Shown: positions 1 to 9,489 of the stretch, in pieces | Layout: each line of letters opens with the position of its first letter | Numbering within the stretch: the stretch's first letter is position 1 | NCBI GenBank assembly: GCA_039621445.1 | Contig: CP154955.1 | Coordinates: 5,570,785 to 5,634,784, forward strand | Source: Euglena gracilis | Lineage: Eukaryota > Euglenida > Euglenophyceae > Euglenales | Reading direction: 5' to 3' | DNA length: 64,000 nucleotides | Made by a program: the position numbers and the translations under genes | Notes under the pieces: generated by a model | What the model was told of the DNA's origin: nothing | Seen by the model: the letters and a program-made list of their open reading frames with translations, nothing else | Database searches by the model: none

Positions 1-577
1 GGGAACGATTTCGATGTTCTCACAAGGGACAAGCAATTGAAGGCGCTGACTGTAAGATGCAAGCACTGCCCCTGGGAAAGTGTCTTCAATATTACAAGAA
101 TGAAGGAGCACTTGGCATCAAAACACGCAGAGGATGGTCCCAAGACAAAAAAACAATGCACGTTGTTTGCATACGCCGACCGATCATTTGGCCCCTCCCA
201 GCAGGAGCGAACAACCAGCCTTCTGGCGATGCTGCAAGTGCACTATGGACTGTCATTCTCTGCCGTGACCAGTATGGAAATGCAGAATCTTCTGAAGTAT
301 TTGCGGCCAGAGGTTCACGTGCCGTCCCGAAGGACATTGCAAAGACGAGTGGACGGCCTGTACCACAGCCTGAAGGACAAAGTGTATTCCTTTCTACAAC
401 AAGTGGAGAGTGTGTCTTTGATGATCGATGGGTGGGAGGACCACAACAAGTGTGAGTGCATCGCCATGACTGCCAAGCCACTGAATCCATCCCTGCATCC
501 TGTGCTGATCCGCTTCCATCGTATGACCACCCGTGCGACAACAGAACAGTTGCATGAATGTTTGGAGGTTTGCCATT
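1..577 (+). pseudogene. hAT-type transposase, N-terminal part (interrupted)
   Basis: The reading frame is open from the window edge to about 577, so the start lies upstream. A BED-type zinc finger is visible near the beginning (CKHC, then HLASKH: C-x2-C followed by H-x4-H). After it comes a stretch typical of hAT transposases (SRRTLQRRV, then the LMIDGWED segment where the first catalytic Asp of the DDE/RNase H-like fold is expected). The frame is cut at 577-580 by a TTAA-flanked insertion, and the same protein resumes near 1998. The product would bind hAT terminal repeats and catalyse cut-and-paste transposition with 8 bp target duplications. With the insertion, this copy is presumably dead. 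Family assignment is from motifs only. Confidence 0.75.
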
Positions 578-615
578 TAAAACCGTTAACCGTTCACGGG
601 CTTCCCCACGTGAGG

Positions 616-669
616 AAACGGGGTGCGTTCACGGGTGCGCACTACGGCACCCGTGAACGGACCCCGTTT
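616..669. repeat. Subterminal hairpin, left end of the TTAA element
   Basis: AAACGGGGT, two bases, then GTTCACGGGTGC pairs with GCACCCGTGAAC, two bases, ACCCCGTTT around an 8-base loop, giving a stem of about 21 pairs. A shorter version of the same hairpin sits at the other end of the element (1745-1780). Confidence 0.85.
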
Positions 670-857
670 TCACATATGCGCACCCGTGGTCGGTTCACGG
701 GTGCACAGACAGCAGCCGTGGACGGAGTTTTACATAAGAAAAAGGAGAAACATTTGCGCAGTAGGGAAGTGGATGTGAAACAAATGGCGAACCTGGAGAA
801 CTTCAGGGGTGGGGGCAGGAATGCAAGAGGTGGCATAGGGAACTGACACGCGGCAAA

Positions 858-1541
858 CTAAATTTCGGTGCGAGGCACATGCTCGCGATGCCTTTCGGCA
901 TGGTCAGAGGAACAACAGGACGGATAACTCAACGACAACCCTGACAAATCCACGCTTTTTCGGCGCGCGACGCAACTCAGCACACACAAAATGATACGTC
1001 TCGCCACAAACGGAACAACGAACACTTTTGGCTGCAGCCACATCCATGTCACTAAAAGCACGCCCACCACACCACTTTTTTTGGCCCTTTCGTGCGTGAC
1101 GAGTGGCTTCATCAACGCATTGAACTGCGGGAACTGGGACACAGACGATGGTACAATGATGGCATAAACGGGAGCCAATGCCTTGTAAATGTTGCTTACA
1201 GCATTTACATAGGTCCGAAAACTGGACACTGGCATGGAGCGAAGGCGCCCATCTTTTCCTACCTTCTCCTGCCTTGTCTGGACCCAGGCATCGGCTTCCT
1301 GCTGCGTCTTGAAAAGTTCACGAGCATCAACGCACCATCTGGCCCATCCCACCAAAACTTCGTCCAAAGAGCCAAAAACAACGCCATGCCGGTTGCAAAC
1401 ATCTATATACTCCAAAAAACACTTTACTGCGGCATGGTTCTTGGGGCCCAGGTCACAATTTTGACCACCGGTGGGGAGACTGCCTAAAAGGGCATCCACT
1501 GCAGCAGCTCCTAGGGAGCCGGCACCACGTAAAACAGCCAA
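858..1541 (-). pseudogene. Tyrosine-recombinase-like N-terminal domain (frameshifted)
   Basis: A 227-codon frame lies antisense inside the TTAA element. Residues about 35-150 resemble the N-terminal core-binding domain of Crypton-type tyrosine recombinases: a FLEYIDVC helix, VGWARWCVDAR, then SSFRTYVNAVSNIYKAL and LMKPLVTHERAKK. No catalytic Arg/His/Tyr box follows. Past an A-rich run near 1075 another frame gives a Cys/His cluster (CSVCGETYHFVC), suggesting a frameshift and perhaps a zinc-binding segment instead of the catalytic half. It could instead be an unrelated element protein. The similarity in order and spacing to the recombinase at 33758-34774 is the main support. Confidence 0.4.
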
Positions 1542-1887
1542 AAATTCATCTACGTTGGGGGGGGCGGGGCATCTGTGCTTCCATCATGTTGGCAAAACGC
1601 TTCATCGGACTGTGGGGAAAAGCAGAGGACAGACAGAAACACAAATGTAAAAAACCCAAAAAATTCAAATTCCGATCACGGGTAACACCTTGCGCAACCG
1701 TGGTCGGTTCACGGGTGCACGCACGGCAGCCGTGGACGGAAATTCCGTTCACGGGTGCGCACTACGGCACCCGTGAACGGCCAAAGTTCACCCGTGAACG
1801 CCAAAAACGCGATTTTTGACCCCCTAGGCATCTCGTTAGGAAGCGCTTGCCTACTGCGAGGAAGCCCGTGAACTTGGTTAACGGTTT

Positions 1888-1995
1888 TAAGAAAAAAGCG
1901 GGGTCCGATCACGATTCCCGGTGGAGAAACGGGGGGCGCCTACGGCGCCCCCCGTTTCTCCACCGGGAATTGTGATCGGACCCCGCTTTTTCTTA
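1888..1995. repeat. Near-perfect 108 bp palindrome
   Basis: Arms of about 52 bp (1888-1940 and 1944-1995) pair around a 3-base loop with one mismatch and one A/T-run indel. The centre is GGGGGGCGCC-TAC-GGCGCCCCCC. The palindrome directly abuts the right TTAA of the preceding element, and the hAT coding frame resumes right after it. Confidence 0.9.
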
Positions 1996-1997
1996 TA

Positions 1998-2850
1998 GTA
2001 ATCGGCCCATCCAATTTGTCATCTTTGGTCAGGGCTGTGTACGAGATCTTCTGTCTGCGGGTTGCAAAGTGGTGGCTGCATGTGCGGACAACGCCCGCAA
2101 CATCCAAGGAGCTGTGAACACGCTCAACAACAGCCACAGTTGTATTCCACTGAACTGCTGGGCCCACGCAGCAGAGCTGATGAGCAAGGACCTGGCCACC
2201 CTGTGGCCAGACTGTTATGAAAAAGCCCACCAGCTGGAGAGATATTTCCATGACCACCATTACCAAAGGTGTGATGAAGGCCGCATGCAGAATGTGTTCG
2301 ATTGCTTCACAGGCAGTGCTACATTGAAGAAACGCAGAGGACTGGGGGCACCATCTTGACACATCCGGGTTCGACCCGATGGAGCAGCCAGCACAACATG
2401 TTGAAAAGTGTTCACAAGAACAGAGCCACCATTGAGAACGTGCTCACCTGTCTCAGAAGGGAGAAGGTCCGTGACCCAGAGTTCATCGCCCTTGCTTGGG
2501 TGTGCAGCAACGCAGTATGGGACGACTGGGAACACCTGCTTCGGCAAGGGCTTCAAATGGAAGTTTTACTTTTTTTTGTTTCAATGCATGAAGCCCTGAA
2601 TTAGACTGACAGAGCATGTGACCGAGTTCATTGTGTGGCTCCAAGGAGATGATGCCATGTTGGGGGCTGCGATGCAGCGTTACATCGACTTACGCGGACA
2701 TCTAGAAGAGGTGCTTGCAGACCTGCCGAGCAGTCTGCGAAAACATGGTCAGCACAAGCAACCACAGGTCACCTTGGGCTTGGGCAGGGTTGGTTGCAAT
2801 GCTCGTCCAGAAAAGGTTCCCTGGGGAAGTTTGTCTTTGTAGTATGCTAG
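1998..2850 (+). pseudogene. hAT-type transposase, central and C-terminal part
   Basis: After the two insertions the hAT protein continues: VRDLLSAGCKVVAAC, then ADNARNIQGAVNTL (the second Asp region), then CIPLNCWAHAAELMSKDL, which matches the C-x2-(C/W)xxH 'NCWAHAAELMSKDL' block of this hAT group. A frame change near 2340 leads to LTHPGSTRWSSQHNMLKSV, the conserved STRWxS motif. A third frame from 2618 carries a further stretch (LQGDDAMLGAAMQRYIDLR). At least two frameshifts and the loss of a clear C-terminal hATC dimerisation block mark it as dead. Confidence 0.75.
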
Positions 2851-4590
2851 TCCATGGTGCGTCCTGGAAATTGCATTGCCTGGTGTGGTTATGAGGTGTC
2901 TTTGTAGTAATATTTCTGTCTGTGGTGTGCATGGCCCCATCCTTCATCGTGTTGTATCCGTGGTGCCTGCCCTGGAGTTTCCAGTCCCTCGGGGCCGGCA
3001 CCCCGTTGCGTAGGATCTTTTACCCTGCCCAGGGTGATTTCAATTCCCCTCGCGGCTTGTTTCAAAAATTGCATTTTCTTTTTGTTTTTGCGGGTTTTTT
3101 GGGTGAAAACAGGTGGGTTGGTTGGCTTTCCTTTGAAAAAAATCCACAAGTCCAACAGCACAATGCAAGCAATTCAGCAAATCCACCACACCGATCCAAA
3201 ACCAAAAGTACGTAAAGTCCAGGTAAGAATGATAATTGATGCCACCAAGATAATTCGATTCTTGAACTTGAAACAGACAAAAACAAGACAGAGACAGAGC
3301 CCTGCACAGGGACAGATAGAGTCAGCTGATTGAAATTCCTAATAAGATTTTCCTAATCCTAACTGCAGAGTCATCAGGTTGGGTTGGGTCAGGTTATGTT
3401 GTTTTGGGCACTCAGCACCCCTGACTCACACTCCCCTTCCCGAAGGAGCTGTTTACAACTCTTCACGACTCCCACAGGAAGGGGTGCGGAGTGCACTCGT
3501 TGTGAGGAGGGGGCGAGCGAGGGGACCGTTGTGGTTCAGGGTCCCCCCCCCCTCAGGGGGCTGTGCCGTTCAGGTTCGTTTTCTGGCCGGGGGGCTGAGT
3601 CAAATGTTCTCCTTTGGGTAGTTGGGTCTGTGCGGGGCTGGTGTGTTGCCCCCCCCAGCCCGCCTAGGGCTGTTTGTCGTTGGGGGGGGGGGGGCAGGCG
3701 CCGTTGTGAACCAAGCGCCAGCCACGGTTAAAATTTTCAGGAAATTCTTATTCCCAGGCCAGGTGAGTTGTTTTGTCACAGTCAGGGTCCTAGACAGCCG
3801 TTTTCGGTTCGGTTAGCCAATTCGGTGTCTAGGCTTGGTGTCTGTTCGGTGGGGGGTGGGTCCAGCTGGGGCCTTCCAGCCCCCCCCCCCCAGGCCAAGC
3901 GGTCAGGCTCCGGCCGGGGACGAATTTTTATAAAAATCAGGTGACGGCTGGTTTTCGGTTAAAAATCAGGCTGGGTCAAGGACAATGTTTTTTTTGTATT
4001 TTTGCATTTTTTTCTGGGGGGTAGGCTGGTTTGTGCGAGGTCAGGAGCTGTGGAGGGTCCTCGCCCCCCCCCCCCCCCAGGCCGGTGGCCCGGGGTCGGC
4101 CCGGTCTGTGTTTTTGGGTCAAAGTCAGGTTCCCCTTCCACCGTTTGCCCAGTTTTGGCTGGCTGCTACGGTTGGGGTTGGGGGCTGTGGTTTGTTTTTT
4201 TTTTACAGGTAGGCTGGCCAAGTCCAGGGGGGAAGGTTCGTTCTCCTCGGGGGGGTCCCAACCCACAACAACAACGATGAAGAATTGAAGAATGGATTGA
4301 TTGGCAGAAGAGAGGCACTTGAGGTCAGTGAATTCAGGTCGGGTCGGGTCTTGTTCAGGTCCGTCGGGCTGGTTCGAGTTGAGCTGGCCAGCGGTTCAGG
4401 TTCAGGTGGGCTGGCCAGGGGGGGCTACCCAAGCCCGTTTTGTCGTTTTGGTTAGGCGGGTTTTGTCTCAGGTATAATTGTTCAAGTCGATTGAGGTTAG
4501 TGTGCGCAGTAGGGTTGGGGTTGGCATCGGGGTCGTTCGGGGTGTCGACGTGACGGTGTCTGTGAGGGGCCCAGGGGTATGTGACATGCG
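2851..4590. other. Non-coding stretch with G/C runs, downstream flank of the gypsy remnant
   Basis: No convincing protein or RNA gene. The sequence is T/G-rich on the plus strand with several runs of eight or more C or G (near 3540, 3680, 3880, 4065) and repeated GGTCAGGT-like words. It lies on the 3' side of the minus-strand gypsy remnant, so it may include untranslated region or LTR sequence, but no matching second LTR is visible. Confidence 0.4.
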
Positions 4591-5330
4591 TCACTCCATC
4601 CCATCAAGCAACTCCCTCACATCCACAGCCAGGTCCCGTTTCTTGCAATATTGGACCACATCTTTGTTTGTTCGGAGGAAGAAGTGGTTCAGGGGTTCCC
4701 ACTGAGTATCAGATGGGTCCCAGTTTTTCCACTGAATCAAAAATTGAAGTTTTCCGTCTTTTCTGCGGTGGTTCAGCACTTTTTCAACTTCCCACTCGTC
4801 CGGTCCGACCTCCAACTCCTGTGCCTTGCCCGACCAAAAGTAGAGGGGGACAGGGGTTGTGTTGTAGAGGTCCTCCACGTGGGGTTTGAGTTGTGAGCGG
4901 TGGGCAGGTTGTCGGTTTCCGGGTCGAAGTTCCACCACGTAGGAGTGCTGTCCCACTCTTTCCAACACCACAGCAGGTCCTTTCCACTTCGGTTCGAGTT
5001 TGTCGGTACCAGGTTGTCTTTCGGGTTGATACCAGACTTTGGAACCGATTTCCAAGGCAGGTGGTTCTCTGCGTTTTTGGTTCACCGTTTCAGCCCGTTC
5101 ACGTTGTTTTTCGTTCAGGACCAGGCTCACCCACTGGTCTTGTTCCTTCATCCTTTCCAAGAACGTTGAGGCCCCTTCCGCTTCCTTTTGTGGTTGGTAT
5201 GGTAATCCCGCCAACGGTCTGTGCCTGCCAAACACAATTTCGTACGGTGACAATCCCGTTTCACCTGGGACGTCGTGTAGGGCCCTCAAGGCGTTCGGTA
5301 GGAGTTCAACCCAGGGTACCCCTTTTTCAT
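4591..5330 (-). pseudogene. Ty3/gypsy integrase C-terminus with chromodomain
   Basis: The minus-strand protein begins in the end of the integrase core (WVELLPNALRALHDV, then TGLSPYEIVFGRHRPL). It continues through the integrase C-terminal GPY-type region (GSKVWYQP, KWKGPAVVLERVGQHSYVVEL). It ends in a chromodomain (WEVEKVLNHRRK, LQFLIQWKNWDPSDTQWEP), which in chromoviruses directs integration to marked chromatin. The stop is at 4591. The integrase DDE core that should precede it is absent: the frame joins almost directly to the zinc-finger segment at about 5330, implying an internal deletion. Confidence 0.85.
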
Positions 5331-5890
5331 CAGGTGTGCAGGAATCGGTGTCGGTTCAATGGGGCACTTGTATGGTAGGTGGCTGGGTTCTGTTGCTTGG
5401 CAGGTTTCACACATGGTCATCATTTTGCCTGTCAGTTTTTTTGCATCCTGGTGGTCCGCAAACGCAAACCACCTTCCCATCTGGTCCCACAGTCGGGCTG
5501 ACCCTGGGTGCCCGGCTGTTTCGTGATGTTCCCGAATTACGTTTCCAGTCAACCCACTTGGTACACATAGGAGACCGTTTTTGTACAGCCTGCCGTTGTC
5601 GAATCGGTACCCGTCAGGCCAGTTTTTGAACCCCGTTTCCTTCAGGTTCTTGAGCACAGGTCCCCACCTTGGGCAACTTTCGTACTCGTTCTTCCATTCC
5701 CTGTCCATCACCCCTTTCGGTTCCCCCTGTTGAAGCTCCGGGGCGTGCACTCCCCATGATGGAGGTCCAACGGGTGTCCCCGTTGAGGATGGCGCACCTT
5801 GCGCGTCCTGTTGTTTTGTTGAGTCTGTTGTCGTTAGGGGTTCCACAGGGTCCTCTTCCAGGGGTCTTCGCCTTGGTGGGTCTTCCTCAG
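5286..5890 (-). pseudogene. Ty3/gypsy integrase zinc-binding region
   Basis: An HHCC-type integrase N-terminal domain is visible: REHHETAGHPGSARLWDQM, then MMTMCETCQATEPSH (H-x3-4-H ... C-x2-C). Upstream is a charged, proline-rich linker. Immediately after CETCQ...PIEPTPIP the frame runs into the far end of the core, so the segment with the catalytic Asp-Asp-Glu is missing. A one-base frameshift near 5890 separates it from the RNase H tail. Same strand and order as a chromovirus pol polyprotein. Confidence 0.8.
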
Positions 5891-6412
5891 TGGATGGTCC
5901 CTCGGCCGTTTTTGAATTTTCTGGGGTTTTGTTTTTTTGGTTGGTCTGGTCGGATCAGGTTTCCTGCCTCATCCGTGGTCTCCCTTGGGGTTGCCTCAGC
6001 CAGTTTTTTGCTTGGTTCCACCACAGTCGTTTCCTTCACAACCCATTTCTGTGTCGTTTTTGCAGGTTTTTGAGGTGTTTTTGAAATTTTTTGAGGGATG
6101 CCACCGTTTTCCGTTGAACCAGGCACTGTGGGCGAATCTTCACCCGTTTTGGCTCCCCCCCTTGTTGTGACGGCCACAGTGACGGGTTCTTGAAGTTGTT
6201 TTTGTGCCTGTGCCAGGTCTGCCACGTTGATCACCATACAAGTTTTCTGTTCCTTTTCCTCCTGTTTGATGATTTCTTTCATGAGTCGGTCGTCCTCCTC
6301 ACTCCCGTGGATACTCACATCGGCGAATGCCTGTGAGGCGGGGTAGGCCCACCTACTCAAGGCATCGGCGACCGTGTTGTCTTTGCCAGGCAAAGTGCGG
6401 AGCCCGAGGTGT
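5891..6412 (-). pseudogene. Ty3/gypsy RNase H tail and linker
   Basis: LRTLPGKDNTVADALSRW is the conserved end of the gypsy RNase H domain. It is followed by a long Lys/Thr/Pro-rich linker leading to the integrase. The upstream RNase H and reverse transcriptase are cut off where a foldback element begins (6413). Confidence 0.8.
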
Positions 6413-6779
6413 CTCGTACTCCCTCGAGGACAACCGACCAGGGAGGAAGGGACACCGAGGGCGAAGCACAAAGACCTTGTGAGCCCGACCCCCCCACCCG
6501 TAAAAGAAAATTTGTCTTCAAAAGCCCTCGGTCAGACAGTGGGGGCCAGGGGGGGGAGAGGGGGGGGACCCCCCCCAGGGGAAAAAAGCCACGCCGCCCA
6601 GTCGGAGCAGCATCGTCAGCCAACTCCGGCGAGGCGGCACTAAGCAGGGACTCCTAACCCAGCGAGCAAGAACAATCCAAACAACACCGCCGGCGAGCAA
6701 GGCATGGCCTCACAAGGTCTTTGTGCTTCGCCCTCGGTGTCCCTTCCTCCCTGATCGGTTTTCCTCGAGGGAGTACGAG
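6413..6779. mobile_element. Foldback element with about 70 bp inverted repeats, truncating the gypsy remnant
   Basis: 6413-6486 (CTCGTACTCCCTCGAGG...) is repeated in inverted orientation at about 6706-6779 with few mismatches. The interior (6600-6720) contains a block beginning CAGCCAACTCCGGCGA and ending GGCATGGCCTCACAA. That block recurs without these arms at 13334-13435, so it is a separate repeat family. No clear target duplication. Confidence 0.75.
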
Positions 6780-7420
6780 TCAGTTCACGGATCCAAGGGC
6801 CTTCCTTCAGGAAGAGGATGCGGGGCAAGAAAAACAACAGCCGGCGAGAAGAGACAGATGTTCGGGTGGCAAATGTTCGGGGACTTCCCAGGGATTTATG
6901 TTTTGGTGGTTGTGGGGTTTGGGTGTGTATTTCCCTCCTGTACCGTGGGTTTCTGCCGGTGCCCCGGAAAATCGGGCGAAAACAATGCACTTTTAATTGC
7001 TCAAAAACCTTTCGCAAAATTATAAACAGAAACACTGCAGCATGCAAAACCCGCAAAATTTAACAAAAAAACAACAAACCCACAAAAAACGCGTTTGCAT
7101 CCCCCCTCCCCGGTTCACACAAACACCCGGTACTCACGTTATGCAACAGTTTTTATTGTGGCATTTCGGAAAGAGGAAATGGCGCAAGCAGAATCAACCG
7201 GTCAAAAAATGGTCAAAAAGGTTTGGCACTCACATCGGCAAGGCAAAATTTGGGTGAATCTGAAAGTAGTTATTATTGCATGGGTCAGAACAGATGGTCA
7301 ACATGCCGAGACATGCGGGTGTCAGGGATCTCGAAAACCGAACCCTTTCTCGTCTGTTCCACTGATTTTCGATATTAGAAAAACCCTCTCAGATCCGGAA
7401 AACACGTTTTTCAGCCCCCA
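6780..7420. other. Unassigned non-coding stretch
   Basis: AT-leaning intergenic-type sequence. I see no domain, RNA or clear repeat boundary before the satellite-like block starts near 7421. Confidence 0.3.
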
Positions 7421-8370
7421 TTAGCCAAATCGCTCCCCATTCGCCGTTTTGGCCGCCGAAACGCCTGGCCCGTGTTCCGGCGCGCCTTTGTGGCCCAAAA
7501 CGGTCATTCTGGGGTGTTTTTGGGGCTGTTTTTTTTTTTTTTTCTCAAATATCGATTTTTCTAAAACATCTCGAAAATGAAGCAAAATCAAAAAAAATAT
7601 CCAGAGAGGAAAAATGAAGCCCATGGAATGCCCTATCCAACCATGCTTTACTTTTCCTCTAACTCTTCGTGGAGCCCGAGTTACAGCCATTTCTCAGCTA
7701 ATTTTCGCCCATTTCAGGGGCCACTTTGGGCTGTTTTTTTTTGTTTAAAAAATGGATGTTTTCAAAATACTTCGAAAATGCAGCATAATCAAAGGAAATG
7801 TCCGGCTACCTAAATTGATGCTTTTACCATGCCTATCTAACAGTATTCTAGTTTCCCCCAACAGACTTGCAATTTGGCTGATTTCGGCCCTCTGTTGGGT
7901 CAAAAAATCAATTTTTCTAAAATTTCTCAAAAATGGTGGGGAGTCAAAGGAAATGTCCGGAGACCTGAAAGCCCCTAAAATGCCCTATCTGAGGGTATCT
8001 AGATTTTTCCGCAACTCCCCGCCTTGCCCCAATTACGACCATTTTTCGGCCAATTTAATCCATTTTGTACTGTTTTGGCCACTGGGACGTTTTCGGCCAT
8101 TTTGGGTTGAAAAAAATCGAAAAAAAAAGTCGAAACTGCTTTTCTTCCTGGCTTGAAACCCATGGATTTCGAGTCAAAAAAGGGCAAAAAAAAGTCGAAA
8201 ATCGAAAAAAAATTGACCCGGGAGCATGTTTTATGCCCCCCCCCAGACCCAGAGAAAATGAGCTGAAAATGAGCTTTTTTCGAACCCCCCCCAGCGCCCC
8301 ATTTGGCCCGAAACGTATGGATTTTAGGTCATTTCCGGATCAAAAAAGTCAAAAAGGTTAAAAAAAAAGG
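7421..8370. repeat. Satellite-like block of diverged units of about 180-200 bp
   Basis: Each unit contains words close to TATCTCGAAAATGAAGCAAAA, then ATCAAAGGAAATGTCCGG, then a CCCCGCAACTCCCCGCC / GCCCGAG segment, a GGCCATTTTTGGCC-like tract, and a GGTCAAAAAATCGA end. Unit starts are visible near 7560, 7760 and 7920, all diverged. The same unit recurs at 10260-10520, 30320-31090, 35840-36120 and, inverted, near 54240-54300. Confidence 0.75.
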
Positions 8371-8379
8371 CGGTATGGG

Positions 8380-8640
8380 GGGTCGCTGAGCTCTTATCTC
8401 TTTAGAGTAAGAGCGAAGCTTACCACCGGGGCCGGAGGGGGGTCGGACCCCCCCGCCCCCCCCCCCCCCCCCCCCCCCCGCCCCCCCCGGGTAGGTAGTG
8501 AAACCCCGGGATTATCGATGTGACTGGATTTCGTGGCCCCCAAAGTGAATAGCCTGTAGGTTAGGGGACGATCCCTAGTACCTCCAGAGCCTTTAGGTTA
8601 CCCGCAACTCCCCGCCAGTCTGGAGATATGGCCCGAGCAA
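8380..8640 (+). repeat. Conserved dispersed module plus poly-C tract
   Basis: CGCTGAGCTCTTATC followed by GGTAAGAGCGAAGCTTACC is a short inverted pair found again at 9955-9995, 28868-28912 and 35538-35578, and inverted at 11406-11445 and 54594-54635. Here it precedes a C/G homopolymer region (8445-8490). Confidence 0.7.
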
Positions 8641-8689
8641 AAAAGTTGTCTACCGTTTTTTTTTCCGGGGAAATTGCAGGGTCATTTTG

Positions 8690-9480
8690 GGGTCAAAAAA
8701 TCGAAAATTTCAAAATATCTCGAAAACGCCGCGGAGTTGAGAAAAAGCAAAGAGGACGTCCTTCCACAACTTTGGGACGCCCGATCGATTGGTATGCGCG
8801 GTTTGGGCCAACTCCTTGCCTAGCCCGAGATACGACCGTTTTGGGGGTTTTGGGCCAGTTTTGCCAGTTTTGGCCATTTCAGGCCCGTTCGGGGCCCGAA
8901 ACCGTAAATTGGCCGTATCTCGGGCTAGACGAGGAGTTGGAGCCCAAACCAGGGGGTCAAACTTTAGGTTTAGGGGGGGATTTGACCGTTTTTTGGGGTT
9001 CCCGGGGTCTGGTTGTGCGATTTTGGGCCAGTTTTGGGCATTCGGGGACCCCTGTAGGGGTTCGAGGGCTGCCGGGCTGGGGTCAAAAAAATCGAAAAAT
9101 TCAAAATATCTCGAAAACGCTGTGAAGTTGAGGAAAAGTAAAGAGGACGTCATTCCACAACTTTGGGACGCCCGATCGATCGGTATGCGCGGTTTGGGCC
9201 AGCTCCCCGCTTAGCCCGAGATATGGTCGTTTTGGGGCTTTGGGCCAGTTTTGGCCATTTCGGCCTGTTTGGGCCCGAAACCGTAAATTGGCCGTATCTC
9301 GGGCTAGAAGAGGAGTTGGAACCCAAACCAGGGGTCAATCATTAGGTTTAGGGGGGGGGTTTTGACCGTTTTTTGGGGTTCCCGGGGTCTGGTTGTGCGA
9401 TTTTGGGCCAGTTTTGGGTATTCGGGGACCCCATTCGGGCGCCGTTAGGGCGGATGGGCGAGGTCGGGTGGCAGGTCGGG
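8690..9480 (+). repeat. Two tandem copies of a unit of about 390-400 bp
   Basis: Starts near 8697 and 9090 share AAATATCTCGAAAACGC, AGAGGACGTC, CCACAACTTTGGGACGCCCG, GGTATGCGCGGTTTGGGCC and GTTCCCGGGGTCTGGTTGTG in the same order. The two copies differ by point changes and small indels. Confidence 0.85.
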
Positions 9481-9489
9481 ACCAAAAAT

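Larger units (their letters stand above)
581..1886. mobile_element. TTAA-flanked terminal-inverted-repeat element inserted in the hAT gene
   Basis: The element is flanked by TTAA at 577-580 and 1887-1890. Its ends are inverted repeats of about 25-27 bp: AACCGTTAACC then GTTCACGGGCTTCC on the left, and the complement with two extra bases on the right. Each end also carries a subterminal hairpin (616-669 and 1745-1780) built on GTTCACGGGTGC / GCACCCGTGAAC, plus a shared motif near 681-726 and 1692-1741. TTAA duplications are typical of piggyBac-like transposons, but no piggyBac transposase is seen. The only long ORF inside is antisense and recombinase-like. Confidence 0.8.
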
